DNA of 64,000 nucleotides from Bythopirellula goksoeyrii. Lineage in GTDB: Bacteria > Planctomycetota > Planctomycetia > Pirellulales > Lacipirellulaceae. The number at the start of each line of letters is the position of its first letter. The stretch's first letter is position 1. Where the stretch lies: assembly GCF_008065115.1 (NCBI RefSeq), contig NZ_CP042913.1:5405257-5469256 (forward strand), in the 5' to 3' direction. Shown here in pieces: positions 33,336 to 41,781 of the stretch. Both the position numbers and the translations under genes were made by a program. The notes beneath the pieces are model-generated. The model was not told the origin of the DNA and searched no databases. It saw nothing but the letters and a program-made list of their open reading frames with translations.

Positions 33336-34061
33336 ATGATGCCCGTCCCCGCTGCCAAAGTCAAAGAAGTTTGTTCGACCCAGGAAGCTAAACTGGTCCG
33401 CTCCAGCCGCAGACCGGAGCTTGGCAAGTTGACCCCGTCTCAAGTGAAGCAGCATGCTGCGCGGGCACGCAAGCTCTACGAAAAATGGCTGGCCCTAAGC
33501 CGAGAGCAATCGCGGGCCAAAAGCAAGAAGACTGGGTTTGGTGACTCCCAAGCCAACACGAAGCTCAAGGTGGAAATCTTTGGTGATGCCCTCAAGAGCT
33601 TTGAGGCCGAGCTGGCAAAAATTGATCCTCAGTCCACTCCGAAAAAGAAAGCGAAGACTAAGAAAGCACGCAGCGCAGGCCATCGCGCTGCACGCGCCGA
33701 AGTCCGTGCTAAGCTCCGTGCCGAGGTGGATTCGGAAAAAGAATCCTCCAAAGCTTCTGTGAAGAAGAAAGCTAAGAAGAAGGCGGCCAAGGAGTCTACT
33801 ACGAAGGAGCTCGAAAAAACCGCTAAGAAGAAATCGGCTTCCTCGAAGAAAAAGGTCTCCAAGAAATCGACGAAGAAGATTTCCCCCGCAAGTAATCCGA
33901 CAAGCAATCCGGGACTTACTGTCAATAAGAAGAAGAGCCGCAAAGCCACCACGGCAGCAAAGAAGGCGCGAATTTCGCGGAGCGGGCTGACCTCGCGCGT
34001 GGCGGGGCATGTGTCGGCACGCGGCAAGCGAGCGCAGGCTGCCCGAGATTCAAGAAACTGA
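33336..34061 (+). CDS. lysine-rich histone H1-like protein
   Basis: A 241-aa protein with an ordered N-terminal third (LTPSQVKQHAARARKLYEKW, then a helix FGDALKSFEAELAKID). Its tail from about residue 100 is dominated by Lys, Ala, Ser and Thr (KKKAKKKAAKESTTKELEK) and resembles the H1 tail repeats found in bacterial histone-like proteins. It is expected to bind DNA or RNA and perhaps compact the nucleoid, which is notably condensed in planctomycetes. It is a single gene, convergent with the TVP38 gene 26 bp away. The Cys at residue 12 and the helical N-domain have no assigned role. Confidence 0.7.
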   Translation: MMPVPAAKVKEVCSTQEAKLVRSSRRPELGKLTPSQVKQHAARARKLYEKWLALSREQSRAKSKKTGFGDSQANTKLKVEIFGDALKSFEAELAKIDPQSTPKKKAKTKKARSAGHRAARAEVRAKLRAEVDSEKESSKASVKKKAKKKAAKESTTKELEKTAKKKSASSKKKVSKKSTKKISPASNPTSNPGLTVNKKKSRKATTAAKKARISRSGLTSRVAGHVSARGKRAQAARDSRN

Positions 34062-34087
34062 TGGAATGAAAAGTGTGACGGGGTTAG

Positions 34088-34804
34088 TCAGGGTTCCGTT
34101 TCCGCTTCAACGATCGCTGCTTGCGCCACGCGCGTCACCACCACCATCAGCAGCAGGCACACGACTAGTCCCCCTGCCACTAGCATGGTGTGAATGGTTG
34201 CATGCTCCCCAGGTGCCCCGGCTGCTTTGATCATGTGCTTAGCAGCGTAACCCGTGTAAACCTGGACAAACAACCCCGGGATCAAACCGAGACAAGCCAC
34301 CAAGAAAACACCGAAGCGGGTTCCTGTGGTGGCAAGAACGTGGCTAACCATGACTGGATTCAGCGGCATAAGTCGCAACAAGAACTGGAGCCGGAATCCC
34401 TTCCGATTTGCCGCCCGTTGGATGGCAACCAGTTTCGGACGCTTGTCAATCGCTTGCTGTACTCTCTGCTGAAAATAATGGCGCGAGATACCAAAGACCA
34501 GACACTGCACTACGATTGCCCCGAATAGCACAACAGCGAATCCAAGCCACAGTCCAAACAATGCCCCGGCAGTCGCACCGAGTACGGAATCTGGGAAGAA
34601 GACGAAGGTCAAAATGATGAACAGCCCCAGAAACGCCACGGGCCCCCAGAATCCCAATCCCGCGATCCAATTCTCAATCCCGACGAGGTAGCTATGCAAT
34701 TGGGCGCTGTCGTAGACGCCCAGCGCAATTATCACCACGAGAAGCAGAATGCCAGCAGAGAGATTTCTCCAAATCATACTGTTCTCTTCGGCGCACACAT
34801 TCAT
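34088..34804 (-). CDS. TVP38/TMEM64-family (DedA-like) membrane protein
   Basis: A 238-aa inner-membrane protein with about five or six hydrophobic segments. The SNARE-associated/VTT core is visible: PVAFLGLFIILTFVFFPDSV, LGATAGALFGLWLGFAVVL and the re-entrant LLRLMPLNPVMVSHVLATTG. Such proteins are linked to lipid scrambling or export. The ATG at 34804 overlaps the stop of the acyl-CoA synthetase gene by 4 bp; an internal ATG at 34777 is an alternative. Coupling with an adenylate-forming enzyme suggests a lipid-related role; this is an inference. Confidence 0.8.
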   Translation of the reverse strand: MNVCAEENSMIWRNLSAGILLLVVIIALGVYDSAQLHSYLVGIENWIAGLGFWGPVAFLGLFIILTFVFFPDSVLGATAGALFGLWLGFAVVLFGAIVVQCLVFGISRHYFQQRVQQAIDKRPKLVAIQRAANRKGFRLQFLLRLMPLNPVMVSHVLATTGTRFGVFLVACLGLIPGLFVQVYTGYAAKHMIKAAGAPGEHATIHTMLVAGGLVVCLLLMVVVTRVAQAAIVEAETEP

Positions 34805-36354
34805 TGATCAGGGCAATACGATTCGGCCATTTGCTTGAGCGTCACACGGTCGATTTTTCCCGTTGCGTTGAGCGGCATTTCATCGAGGATCACAATTTCT
34901 TCTGGAGCCTTGTACCCCACTCGCTCGCGAGAGAATTTGATCAGTTCCGCAACACTCGGACGGTCTGCTGCTGGTTTTAGTGTGATGTAAGCACGCACGT
35001 TTTCACCATGAACCAGATCGTGGATCCCGACAACACCCACTTCGTCAACGGCCGGATGCTCTCCGAGCGACTCTTCGACCTCCTGAGGGCAGATATTCGA
35101 ACCATCGTGCACGATTATCTGTTTCTTGCGGCCTGCAAACCAGAGATAGCCATCTCCGTCGGAACGGACGAGGTCGCCCGTGTCGAGCCAGCCGTCGACC
35201 ATCGTCTCGGCCGTCGCATCGGGCCTGTTCCAATAGCCGACCATATTGGCGGGTGACTTAATCCACATCCGCCCCTCCGAGCCGATTGCCACTTCTTGCC
35301 CCTTGTCATCGCAAATCGAAGCTTGATAGCCAGCTGCCAGTCGGCCTATGGAGCCTAGCTTATTCAACCCTGACGGAGGATTGACCGTGGTCAGACCGAT
35401 TTCCGACATGCCATAAGATTCATCGATCTCAAGGCCAACCAAGTCCACAAACTCGCGTTCCAACTCAGCCGAGACTTTATCTCCTCCACAATAACACGCT
35501 CGCAGCGAGCGAAAATGTTCGCGAGTGGCGTTATGATCACGAACCACATTGAACAAAGCCGATGGCAGCATGCACAACATCGTTGGCCGCGTTTGCTCTA
35601 GGAGCGGCAAGAGTTCATCACCGTCGAACCTGCGGGCCACATCGATCCGAATTCCAGCAGCCAATCCTGCCAAGGAAAACAGTGTGCCACCAATATGCGA
35701 AATTGACGACCCGGGAAGGAAAGTGTCGTCGGGTTGAAGTTCGAAGCTGGCGATCGTACTCGCCAGCATCCAACCAAAAGTTTCATGCGTGTGTGTGACC
35801 CCCTTGGGTTTGCCGGTGCTGCCGGAGGTAAAAAAGATGAACAGGGGTGCGTCGAGTGCCGGTGTAGGCAAGTCGAGTGACACGGGTACCTTTTGCATCA
35901 AGTCGTCGAAACTGGGGCTCCGATTGTCGTCTGCTCCATAGGCAATGCGTCCCAGCGGAAGTTTGCCGGCCAGATCGCTTTTTTCGAGATCGCTGTCACG
36001 TTCGACGTGTGCGAGCAGAATCGCAGCTTGACTTACTTCCAGGGCGTGATCGATCTCGGGAGCTTGGTAGCGGTAGTTGAGCGGCGTGGCAACCAAACCT
36101 GCCTTGATACATGCCAGATAGAAAATCACGAGTGCCGTGCGATTGGGCATGAGCGTGGCGACCCGGTCTCCTGGTTGCAAACCCAATCCACGTAGATTCA
36201 CGGCGACACGAGTACTGACTAAATCGAGTTCGCGCCACGTCCAGCCGAATTCAGCGGAGGCCAGTGCCACCTCGTCGGGATGGGCTTGTAATCCTTTTTG
36301 CAAGAGCTGGGATAGGGAAACAGGTTTCTCAAGCGTCGGCCCGGTCATTGGCAT
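34801..36354 (-). CDS. AMP-dependent acyl-CoA synthetase/ligase
   Basis: Adenylate-forming enzyme of 517 aa that would activate a carboxylic acid with ATP and transfer it to CoA. Motifs: FIFFTSGSTGKPKGVTHTH (P-loop), YGMSEIG, GWLDTGDLVRSDGDGYLWF with the conserved Asp, GRKKQII, and the C-terminal catalytic Lys in LNATGKIDR. Family variation within this superfamily prevents a substrate call; fatty or aromatic acids are both possible. It starts at ATG 36354 and is coupled by a 4-bp overlap to the TVP38-family gene. Confidence 0.88.
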   Translation of the reverse strand: MPMTGPTLEKPVSLSQLLQKGLQAHPDEVALASAEFGWTWRELDLVSTRVAVNLRGLGLQPGDRVATLMPNRTALVIFYLACIKAGLVATPLNYRYQAPEIDHALEVSQAAILLAHVERDSDLEKSDLAGKLPLGRIAYGADDNRSPSFDDLMQKVPVSLDLPTPALDAPLFIFFTSGSTGKPKGVTHTHETFGWMLASTIASFELQPDDTFLPGSSISHIGGTLFSLAGLAAGIRIDVARRFDGDELLPLLEQTRPTMLCMLPSALFNVVRDHNATREHFRSLRACYCGGDKVSAELEREFVDLVGLEIDESYGMSEIGLTTVNPPSGLNKLGSIGRLAAGYQASICDDKGQEVAIGSEGRMWIKSPANMVGYWNRPDATAETMVDGWLDTGDLVRSDGDGYLWFAGRKKQIIVHDGSNICPQEVEESLGEHPAVDEVGVVGIHDLVHGENVRAYITLKPAADRPSVAELIKFSRERVGYKAPEEIVILDEMPLNATGKIDRVTLKQMAESYCPDQ

Positions 36355-36449
36355 CGATTGGAATCCTTGGGGGTGGTGAGTGGTGAGGGAAGGCCGAAAA
36401 ACTACTTCCCTATATTCGATTCGTTAGTTGCCAGGTCAGCGCGCGAGTA

Positions 36450-36824
36450 TCAGACGACTACTCGCTTCCACTTCAACTCTGCATGTTTGAAATTCAGCAG
36501 GATCGCCAGTCGTAGGTTCGTAATTGCCAGGTAGCCGAGCATCTGGGCCATGTGGGTATCATGGAACGCCGATACCACTTTCGGATCCACGATGACCAAA
36601 TCATCGACAATCAAATCCGGTATGAGCGTGCCGATGAGCTCCTCATCGTAGTGTACGGGAAATTCCTTTTGCTGCTCGACGCGATGCCCCCTTTTCTTCA
36701 GCTCGATCGCCATGGCCCGTTCGTAGAGCTTCTCGTCGAGCCCTGGTTTCAACGTGTTGAGCACTTTCATCGAAGCACCGAGGATCGATTCGCTCAGCTC
36801 TCGGTGGATCAGTTCTGTCTTCAT
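36450..36824 (-). CDS. GxxExxY protein (PD-(D/E)XK nuclease-like)
   Basis: A 124-aa protein from ATG 36824, which has AGGAGAA ten bases upstream; the longer frame to 36869 reads through an R3 repeat. The family pattern is present in slightly altered form: ILGASMKVLNTLKPGLDEKL then YERAMAIELKKRG, and QKEFPVHYDEELIGTLIPDL. Next comes VDDLVIVDPKVV, where the usual (D)…E-x-K core appears as D…D-P-K. The fold is predicted to be nuclease-like but the function of the family is unknown, and the altered acidic residue may weaken activity. In my experience such genes often sit beside CACGGAT-type repeats, as here. Confidence 0.8.
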   Translation of the reverse strand: MKTELIHRELSESILGASMKVLNTLKPGLDEKLYERAMAIELKKRGHRVEQQKEFPVHYDEELIGTLIPDLIVDDLVIVDPKVVSAFHDTHMAQMLGYLAITNLRLAILLNFKHAELKWKRVVV

Positions 36825-36845
36825 AGAGAAGTTCTCCTCTTGTTT

Positions 36846-37013
36846 ACCACGGATGACACGGATGGGCACGGATAAGATAGCGCGGGCCGAGAATCTACTT
36901 GAGCGATTCCCTGGAGCTTACGCTGACAGTCTACCCATTTTACTGTCGACGCTTCCAGCAACCACTCGTAGGGTCTTATCTGTGATATCCGTGCTATCTG
37001 TGTTATCCGTGGT
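36846..37013. repeat. R3 long inverted repeat (CACGGAT family) beside the GxxExxY gene
   Basis: Left arm ACCACGGATGACACGGATG, continuing to GATAAGA at 36877. Right arm TCTTATC at 36974 through to ATCCGTGGT at 37013. The arms pair imperfectly around about 96 bp of unrelated sequence. Confidence 0.75.
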
Positions 37014-37557
37014 CACCAAACCGGGAGGTTATTTCCCGGCCGCCGCTTAGTGGTGAGTGAAGCGGTTTGTTTGGGCGCAGGTTGAGCGTGGGAAGAAGAT
37101 GCTGATTCTGCTAGTTTTTGCAAACGCGTTTTTTTATTAAATAATTCCCTCTTTCGTCGCCGGGCTGAATCGCTTCAACTTGTTGGCGGGACTTGAGTTG
37201 CGACGCAGCCGACATGGTCTCGCTGGCGGAGTTTTGTAGAACAAAACTCTCCGCTTTGCCGCCCGGCCGAGCTGATACTGCTTGAGACCACCACTAAAGA
37301 ATTCTCTCGTGGAGGCACAGAGACGCAGAGAACTGCCTGGAATTCTGTACCAACTTTGGGGGAATTCCTGTTGTGTGGATCAGCCTGTACGCTGGTGTGG
37401 ATCAGTGGATTCAATGGAGGACTCCTGGATTAGTTGCAGGATAGCTACACGCTCGCCCAGTTTACCAGAGTAGGTGGCCAGATTCAGTAAGGATTTTTGA
37501 GCCACGGATTGTCATGGAAACACCCAGCGCGATCGGTGGCGGCGACCGAATATCAGT

Positions 37558-37640
37558 TAAACGCAGAGATCGCCGAGGCGCAGAGGAGGAATCATAAGAA
37601 TTCTCTGCGTACCTCCGCGACTCGGCGTCCTCTGCGTTTA
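37558..37640. repeat. R4 long hairpin (ACGCAGAG family), copy 1
   Basis: Left arm TAAACGCAGAG, CGCCGAG, CGCAGAG; right arm CTCTGCG, CTCGGCG, CTCTGCGTTTA. A GAATTC-containing loop joins them. Further copies at 39766 and 52022. Confidence 0.8.
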
Positions 37641-37840
37641 GATAATTGGGAGCACCGATGATGATTTTGGCATGGTGCAACTCTCATTTTTTCCGTGTTC
37701 TTTCTGTCAAACTCTGTGGCTACTATAATTGAGCACGCTGACTGAGTTTGAATCGCTTGTAACACGATAGCCGCCATCGAGTATTTTGACTATACTAGGG
37801 CCTCGTCTCAATTGTTGCGAGTGACTGGGTATTCGCTTGC

Positions 37841-37901
37841 TGTCAATTCTCGGTGCTAATGAGAAATCTGGCCAGATCCCTCGGAGTACCTCGGGATGAC
37901 A
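37841..37901 (+). repeat. R1 palindromic element core, copy 5
   Basis: Left arm degraded (TGTCAATTCTCGGTGCT), right arm intact (GGAGTACCTCGGGATGACA). Same orientation as copies 1 and 3; outer repeats not evident. Confidence 0.7.
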
Positions 37902-38012
37902 GTTTGTATCGCTTCTGTATTTGATGCATTGGAACTCCTGGATACACTCGAACTGTTTTTCAACTACGTACTCAGGCCAACGTAAGCTCAGCAAGAAAGC
38001 GGTCCCCTTATC

Positions 38013-39623
38013 ATGTATGCTGCGGCTCGTGTCGTTTGTTTTATTGTTTTTCTCTTGGCGCTCTTGTGTGTTGCGTTGGGAGTGTGGGTCTCGCCGTATT
38101 TTTATTGGGGGTTGGTGGTGTTTGCCCCTCTCTCCTTGCTGGCGGTTTGGGATATGGTGCAGAAGAAGCACAGCATTTGTCGCAACTATCCGCTGTTGGG
38201 TCGTTTGCGATTTCTGCAAGAGGCGATTCGCCCCGAATGGCATCAGTATTTCATTGAGAGCGATACCGATGGTCGCCCCTATAGTCGGGTCCAGCGGACG
38301 CTTATTTATAAGCGTGCCAAGAACATCGATGGTTTGCAGCCGTTCGGTACGGAACTCGATGTTTACGGTGACGAATACGAATGGCTTACCCATTCGATTG
38401 CTCCTCATGAGAAAAGCGAGGAACACTTTCGCACGAACGTCGGCGGCCCTGACTGCAAGAAGCCTTATTCCTGTTCGCTGATCAACATCTCGGCGATGAG
38501 CTACGGTGCGATCAGCCCCAATGCGATTCGGGCACTCAATAAAGGGGCCAAGCTGGGGGGCTTCTATCACACGACCGGCGAAGGGGGCTTGAGCTCTTAT
38601 CACAAAGAGAACGGCGGTGATCTCGTCTGGCAAATTGGCACGGGTTACTTTGGCTGCCGCAACGACGACGGCACCTTCAACTCCGACATGTTCGCCGAGC
38701 AGGCTGTGATTGACTCCGTGAAAATGATCGAGATCAAAGTCTCACAAGGGGCCAAGCCGGGGCATGGTGGTGTGCTTCCTGCCGCGAAAGTTACGCAAGA
38801 AATCTCGAACGTCCGCCGAGTCCCCATGGGACAGGATTGCATCTCGCCACCCGGCCACAGTGCCTTTCACACTCCCGTTGAAATGTGTCACTACATTCAA
38901 CAGCTGCGCGAGCTCTCCGGTGGCAAGCCCGTAGGGTTTAAGCTCTGTATCGGCCGACCCCATGAATTCATGGCCATCTGCAAGGCGATGCGTTCGACGG
39001 GGATCCTGGCCGACTTCATTACGGTCGATGGGGCCGAGGGAGGAACGGGCGCTGCACCACCCGAGTTTTCTGACAGCCTGGGGACTCCCTTGCGCGAAGG
39101 ATTGATTTTGGTACAAAACTGTCTCGTTGGCAGTGGCCTGCGCGACAAAATTCATATCGCGAGTTCCGGCAAGGTCGCCTCAGCGTTTCACGTTGCCCGC
39201 AATATGGGATTGGGAGCCGACTGGTGCAACATCGCCCGCGGGTTCATGATGGCCGTCGGCTGCATCCAGGCTCAGTCGTGTGACACCAATCGCTGCCCTG
39301 TGGGCGTCGCCACCCAAGACGCCAAACTCCAGCGAGCGCTGGATGTCGGCGACAAGAGTCAACGGGCATTCCATTTTCATCACAACATGATGGAATCCTT
39401 GTCCGACATCGTAGCGGCCGCCGGACTCGACCATCCCCAAGAATTCAAGCCGGCTCACTTCTGCAAACGAATGGGGCCAACGAAGCTCCGCACCTTTGAG
39501 CATGCCTACGATTTTCTGGAGAAAGACGAACTTCTCCAAGGAACCGACCATCCGCACTACAAACTCTGGTGGGAGGCAGCTTCAGCGGATACCTTTGCCG
39601 CGCAGGTGGATCTGATGAGCTAA
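38013..39623 (+). CDS. membrane-anchored FMN-binding glutamate synthase-like protein
   Basis: A 536-aa protein with the GltS central FMN/3Fe-4S domain but no amidotransferase domain. Two N-terminal hydrophobic segments (VVCFIVFLLALLCVALGVWV, YFYWGLVVFAPLSLLAVWD) anchor it to the membrane. The synthase core is clear: SAMSYGAISPNAIRALNKGA, GTGEGG-like HTTGEGGLSSYH, KPGHGGVLPAAKV, FITVDGAEGGTGAAP, and the cluster-binding CIQAQSCDTNRCPVGVAT. Glutamate formation from ammonia channelled by glutaminase is not possible with this protein alone. Its role in bacteria is not established. A single gene flanked by repeats. Confidence 0.85.
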   Translation: MYAAARVVCFIVFLLALLCVALGVWVSPYFYWGLVVFAPLSLLAVWDMVQKKHSICRNYPLLGRLRFLQEAIRPEWHQYFIESDTDGRPYSRVQRTLIYKRAKNIDGLQPFGTELDVYGDEYEWLTHSIAPHEKSEEHFRTNVGGPDCKKPYSCSLINISAMSYGAISPNAIRALNKGAKLGGFYHTTGEGGLSSYHKENGGDLVWQIGTGYFGCRNDDGTFNSDMFAEQAVIDSVKMIEIKVSQGAKPGHGGVLPAAKVTQEISNVRRVPMGQDCISPPGHSAFHTPVEMCHYIQQLRELSGGKPVGFKLCIGRPHEFMAICKAMRSTGILADFITVDGAEGGTGAAPPEFSDSLGTPLREGLILVQNCLVGSGLRDKIHIASSGKVASAFHVARNMGLGADWCNIARGFMMAVGCIQAQSCDTNRCPVGVATQDAKLQRALDVGDKSQRAFHFHHNMMESLSDIVAAAGLDHPQEFKPAHFCKRMGPTKLRTFEHAYDFLEKDELLQGTDHPHYKLWWEAASADTFAAQVDLMS

Positions 39624-40116
39624 TCTATGGGCTGCTTCTGGCTGCCACTCGAATCCATTATTCTCACCACGGATGCGCACTGATAAGCACGGATGAAATT
39701 CTTGATACTGTCCTGTCTGTGCTACTAACGATTGACGTTTTCGCAGCTTGCAAACAAATATTTTGAAAACGCAGAGTACGCGGAGGCGCAGAGGAAGAAA
39801 ACAATGGGAATTCTCTGCGAATCTCTGCGTCTTGGCGTCCTCTGCGTTTCAATGGTTTGTTTTGAACAGAAGAACGCAGCGGAAACGGAGGGCGTGAAAA
39901 TCGCACTCCACTCAACAATGTCCCTTCTTCTCTGTTTTCTTGGTTTCCTCCTGTTCCAATTATTGGTTGTGGCTAGTGGCCGCGCTGGGTTTCGTCCGTG
40001 CTAATAGTTCGATCTCAATTTGTCTAGTTGACCTCAGAGGACCTCCGGTTTATCCTCAGAAAGCATCAGCAGGCGTTTGCCCACATTCGACTACTCTTGA
40101 TAAATAGGATATTTCG
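39624..40116. other. repeat-rich intergenic region
   Basis: A half R3 unit (CCACGGATGCGCACTGATAA region, 39667-39705) and an R4 hairpin (39766-39850) fill most of it. No gene is visible; a weak AGGAT ribosome site precedes the next gene. Confidence 0.6.
39766..39850. repeat. R4 long hairpin, copy 2
   Basis: AAAACGCAGAGTACGCGGAG and CGCAGAGGAAGAAAAC on the left; GAATTCTCTGCG, CTTGGCGTCCTCTGCGTTTC on the right. Aligns with copies at 37558 and 52022. Confidence 0.8.
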
Positions 40117-41364
40117 ATGAGTTTCGATCTTCTCACTTACCAACATGTAGGCGACAAGAAAAACTCAGATTTCTTTGAAGAGTACCGCGTCAAGATTTAT
40201 GAACGACGCCTACAGAGCGGGCTCGATCAACTGCTGGGAAAAATGCGCGGCGTCGTGATTCAAGTAGAGACCGGCGATGCGATCTCCTATCTGGAAGAAC
40301 TCTATTTGATGTCGCCCTATCGGTTGGCGGCTGCTTACCGCAGCGACACGCATAATATCTATGTGATGGTGTCCGAAACGCGGTTTCCGCGGATCTTTGT
40401 CATCGAGCCTCTGGACAAGAACTTCGAAGACGACGTCAAGCGGCTCAACATGATTTACCCGCTGGCGAGGGCCAAGCCGAACGCACGCTACATAGGTGAA
40501 ATCTTCCACACGACGAGCGTACGCGAGACCTGCAAAGTGCTCGAGTCGCACAATGTGCGATTTGTCTATGATGGGGACGAAGAGAACCGCCTCTATACGA
40601 ACAAGCCGTTCGCATTCACCGAGCCATCGGACTTCACTTTCAACCGAGTCGGCTACACCGAAGCGGACCTGGAAGACTACGACGAACTCAATTTGGGCAC
40701 TCGCTTCGAGTTGACGCAAGATCAACTGGCGGAACTTGAGAAACAAGCCGAATTGGGCAAAGAAGCTGGCATTCATGAGTTGCTCCGAGGGATCGACCAT
40801 ATGGCGACGCGGATTCTGGCGGGTGAGCGCGAAGATGCCATCCTCGAGTTTCTCACGATGTCGAACTACTATTTCTGGGGCGCCTACAACATCCACGAGA
40901 TGAATTCTTCGACCAATGTGAATCGCAATTCCCACGTCGAGGACGACAAAGAATCGCCGGCCAAGGTGTTCACCGCCAACAACACCCCTTCGTTTATCAA
41001 TTCGTTTGAGAATCTCCCCATGCCGACTGAGGACTTTGTGAGAAACTTCGGTCGCCGGATGCACCACATTGCCTACGAGGTCGTGGACGGAGATCATCCG
41101 AGCGGCGTTAAGAACGTTGACTACGTCGTGGGAAAACTGGGAACACTCGGCGTCCCGTTTCTGGCCCACGTTGTTGGTGAATGCAAAGACTCGCCTGATT
41201 TGAAGCAGATCTTCTCGAAGCATTCCAAGTATTCGATTCTTATCACCGAATACGTCGAGCGGTGCCACAAATTCAAAGGCTTTTTCACAAAACAAAACGT
41301 GGCTTCGCTTACAGAAGCCGCTGGCAAAGATGAACGTTACACGCACGGCCATGTGTTTGATTAG
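40117..41364 (+). CDS. VOC-superfamily protein resembling 4-hydroxyphenylpyruvate dioxygenase
   Basis: A 415-aa soluble protein. The C-terminal half follows the HPPD pattern: GIDHMATRI (His228), MHHIAYEVV (His317), LGTLGVPFLAHV, ITEYVERC (Glu378), then GFFTKQNVASLTEAAG in the place of the closing GFGxGNFxALFE helix. The H-H-E set would bind iron. The first 220 residues (TYQHVGDKKNSDFFEEYRVK) are less familiar and could be the degenerate first domain of the pair. Tyrosine breakdown is the standard HPPD role, but no homogentisate genes are nearby, so this may be a different oxygenase. ATG 40117 has AGGAT upstream. Confidence 0.6.
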   Translation: MSFDLLTYQHVGDKKNSDFFEEYRVKIYERRLQSGLDQLLGKMRGVVIQVETGDAISYLEELYLMSPYRLAAAYRSDTHNIYVMVSETRFPRIFVIEPLDKNFEDDVKRLNMIYPLARAKPNARYIGEIFHTTSVRETCKVLESHNVRFVYDGDEENRLYTNKPFAFTEPSDFTFNRVGYTEADLEDYDELNLGTRFELTQDQLAELEKQAELGKEAGIHELLRGIDHMATRILAGEREDAILEFLTMSNYYFWGAYNIHEMNSSTNVNRNSHVEDDKESPAKVFTANNTPSFINSFENLPMPTEDFVRNFGRRMHHIAYEVVDGDHPSGVKNVDYVVGKLGTLGVPFLAHVVGECKDSPDLKQIFSKHSKYSILITEYVERCHKFKGFFTKQNVASLTEAAGKDERYTHGHVFD

Positions 41365-41452
41365 TGGCGGATGAGTTTTGGAGCAGGAGAAAACAGAGAG
41401 AACGGAAAAGATTTGAGCAGGAATCCTTGGAGCACGATCATCATCATTTTTT

Positions 41453-41534
41453 AGCCACGGATTGACACGGATGAAACACGGAGAAGAAGAATGTCTGAAC
41501 CACATCCGTGTTTCATCCGTGTCAATCCGTGGCT
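41453..41534. repeat. R3 perfect long hairpin (29-bp arms)
   Basis: Arms at 41453-41481 and 41506-41534 are exact reverse complements over 29 bp, built from CCACGGATTGACACGGATG and AAACACGG. The loop is 24 nt. It could form a strong RNA hairpin between the VOC gene and the small membrane gene. Confidence 0.9.
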
Positions 41535-41565
41535 TATTGTTTTTGCAAGCCGAGAGATCGATATC

Positions 41566-41718
41566 ATGAACAAAAGCCTTTTCACTCAACTCGCTGTGTT
41601 TGTCCTGGTGCTCATTGGGCTGAATTTCTTTTTTCATCTCCACATCTCGATCATCGGGAGTTTGCTCCTTACGTTGGGGCTCTCATTTGTTATGCGGCTC
41701 TTGCAATCGAATACGTAA
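41566..41718 (+). CDS. small two-helix membrane protein
   Basis: A 50-aa hydrophobic protein (FTQLAVFVLVLIGLNFFF and ISIIGSLLLTLGLSFVMRLL) with a short charged N-terminus. The longer frame to 41491 includes the right arm of an R3 hairpin and is not believed. It lies 63 bp upstream of the oxidase operon and might be an accessory peptide, but no family is recognised. Confidence 0.5.
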   Translation: MNKSLFTQLAVFVLVLIGLNFFFHLHISIIGSLLLTLGLSFVMRLLQSNT

Positions 41719-41781
41719 CCGAATAGGGTGTTTATTTCACTGGTCGTACTTGCAAGGGTTTAGAACTGAAAGACAGACGCT

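Larger units (their letters stand above)
37014..38012. other. 1-kb repeat-rich intergenic region without genes
   Basis: Holds a hairpin at 37225-37258 (GGCGGAGTTTTGT / ACAAAACTCTCCGC), a partial R4 unit (37308-37332), a full R4 hairpin (37558-37640) and R1 copy 5 (37841-37901). No coding frame has protein character. Confidence 0.65.

Noticed and set aside
37707-38633. 308-aa minus-strand open frame
   Set aside because: Antisense to the GltS-like gene and R1 copy 5; no motif.
37300-39850. Repeated blocks considered as a CRISPR array
   Set aside because: Copies are single hairpins hundreds of bases apart without regular spacers, and no cas gene is present.
40210-41643. 477-aa minus-strand open frame
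   Set aside because: It lies antisense to the VOC protein, which has clear metal-ligand motifs, and its 5' part reads through the R3 hairpin; no motif of its own.
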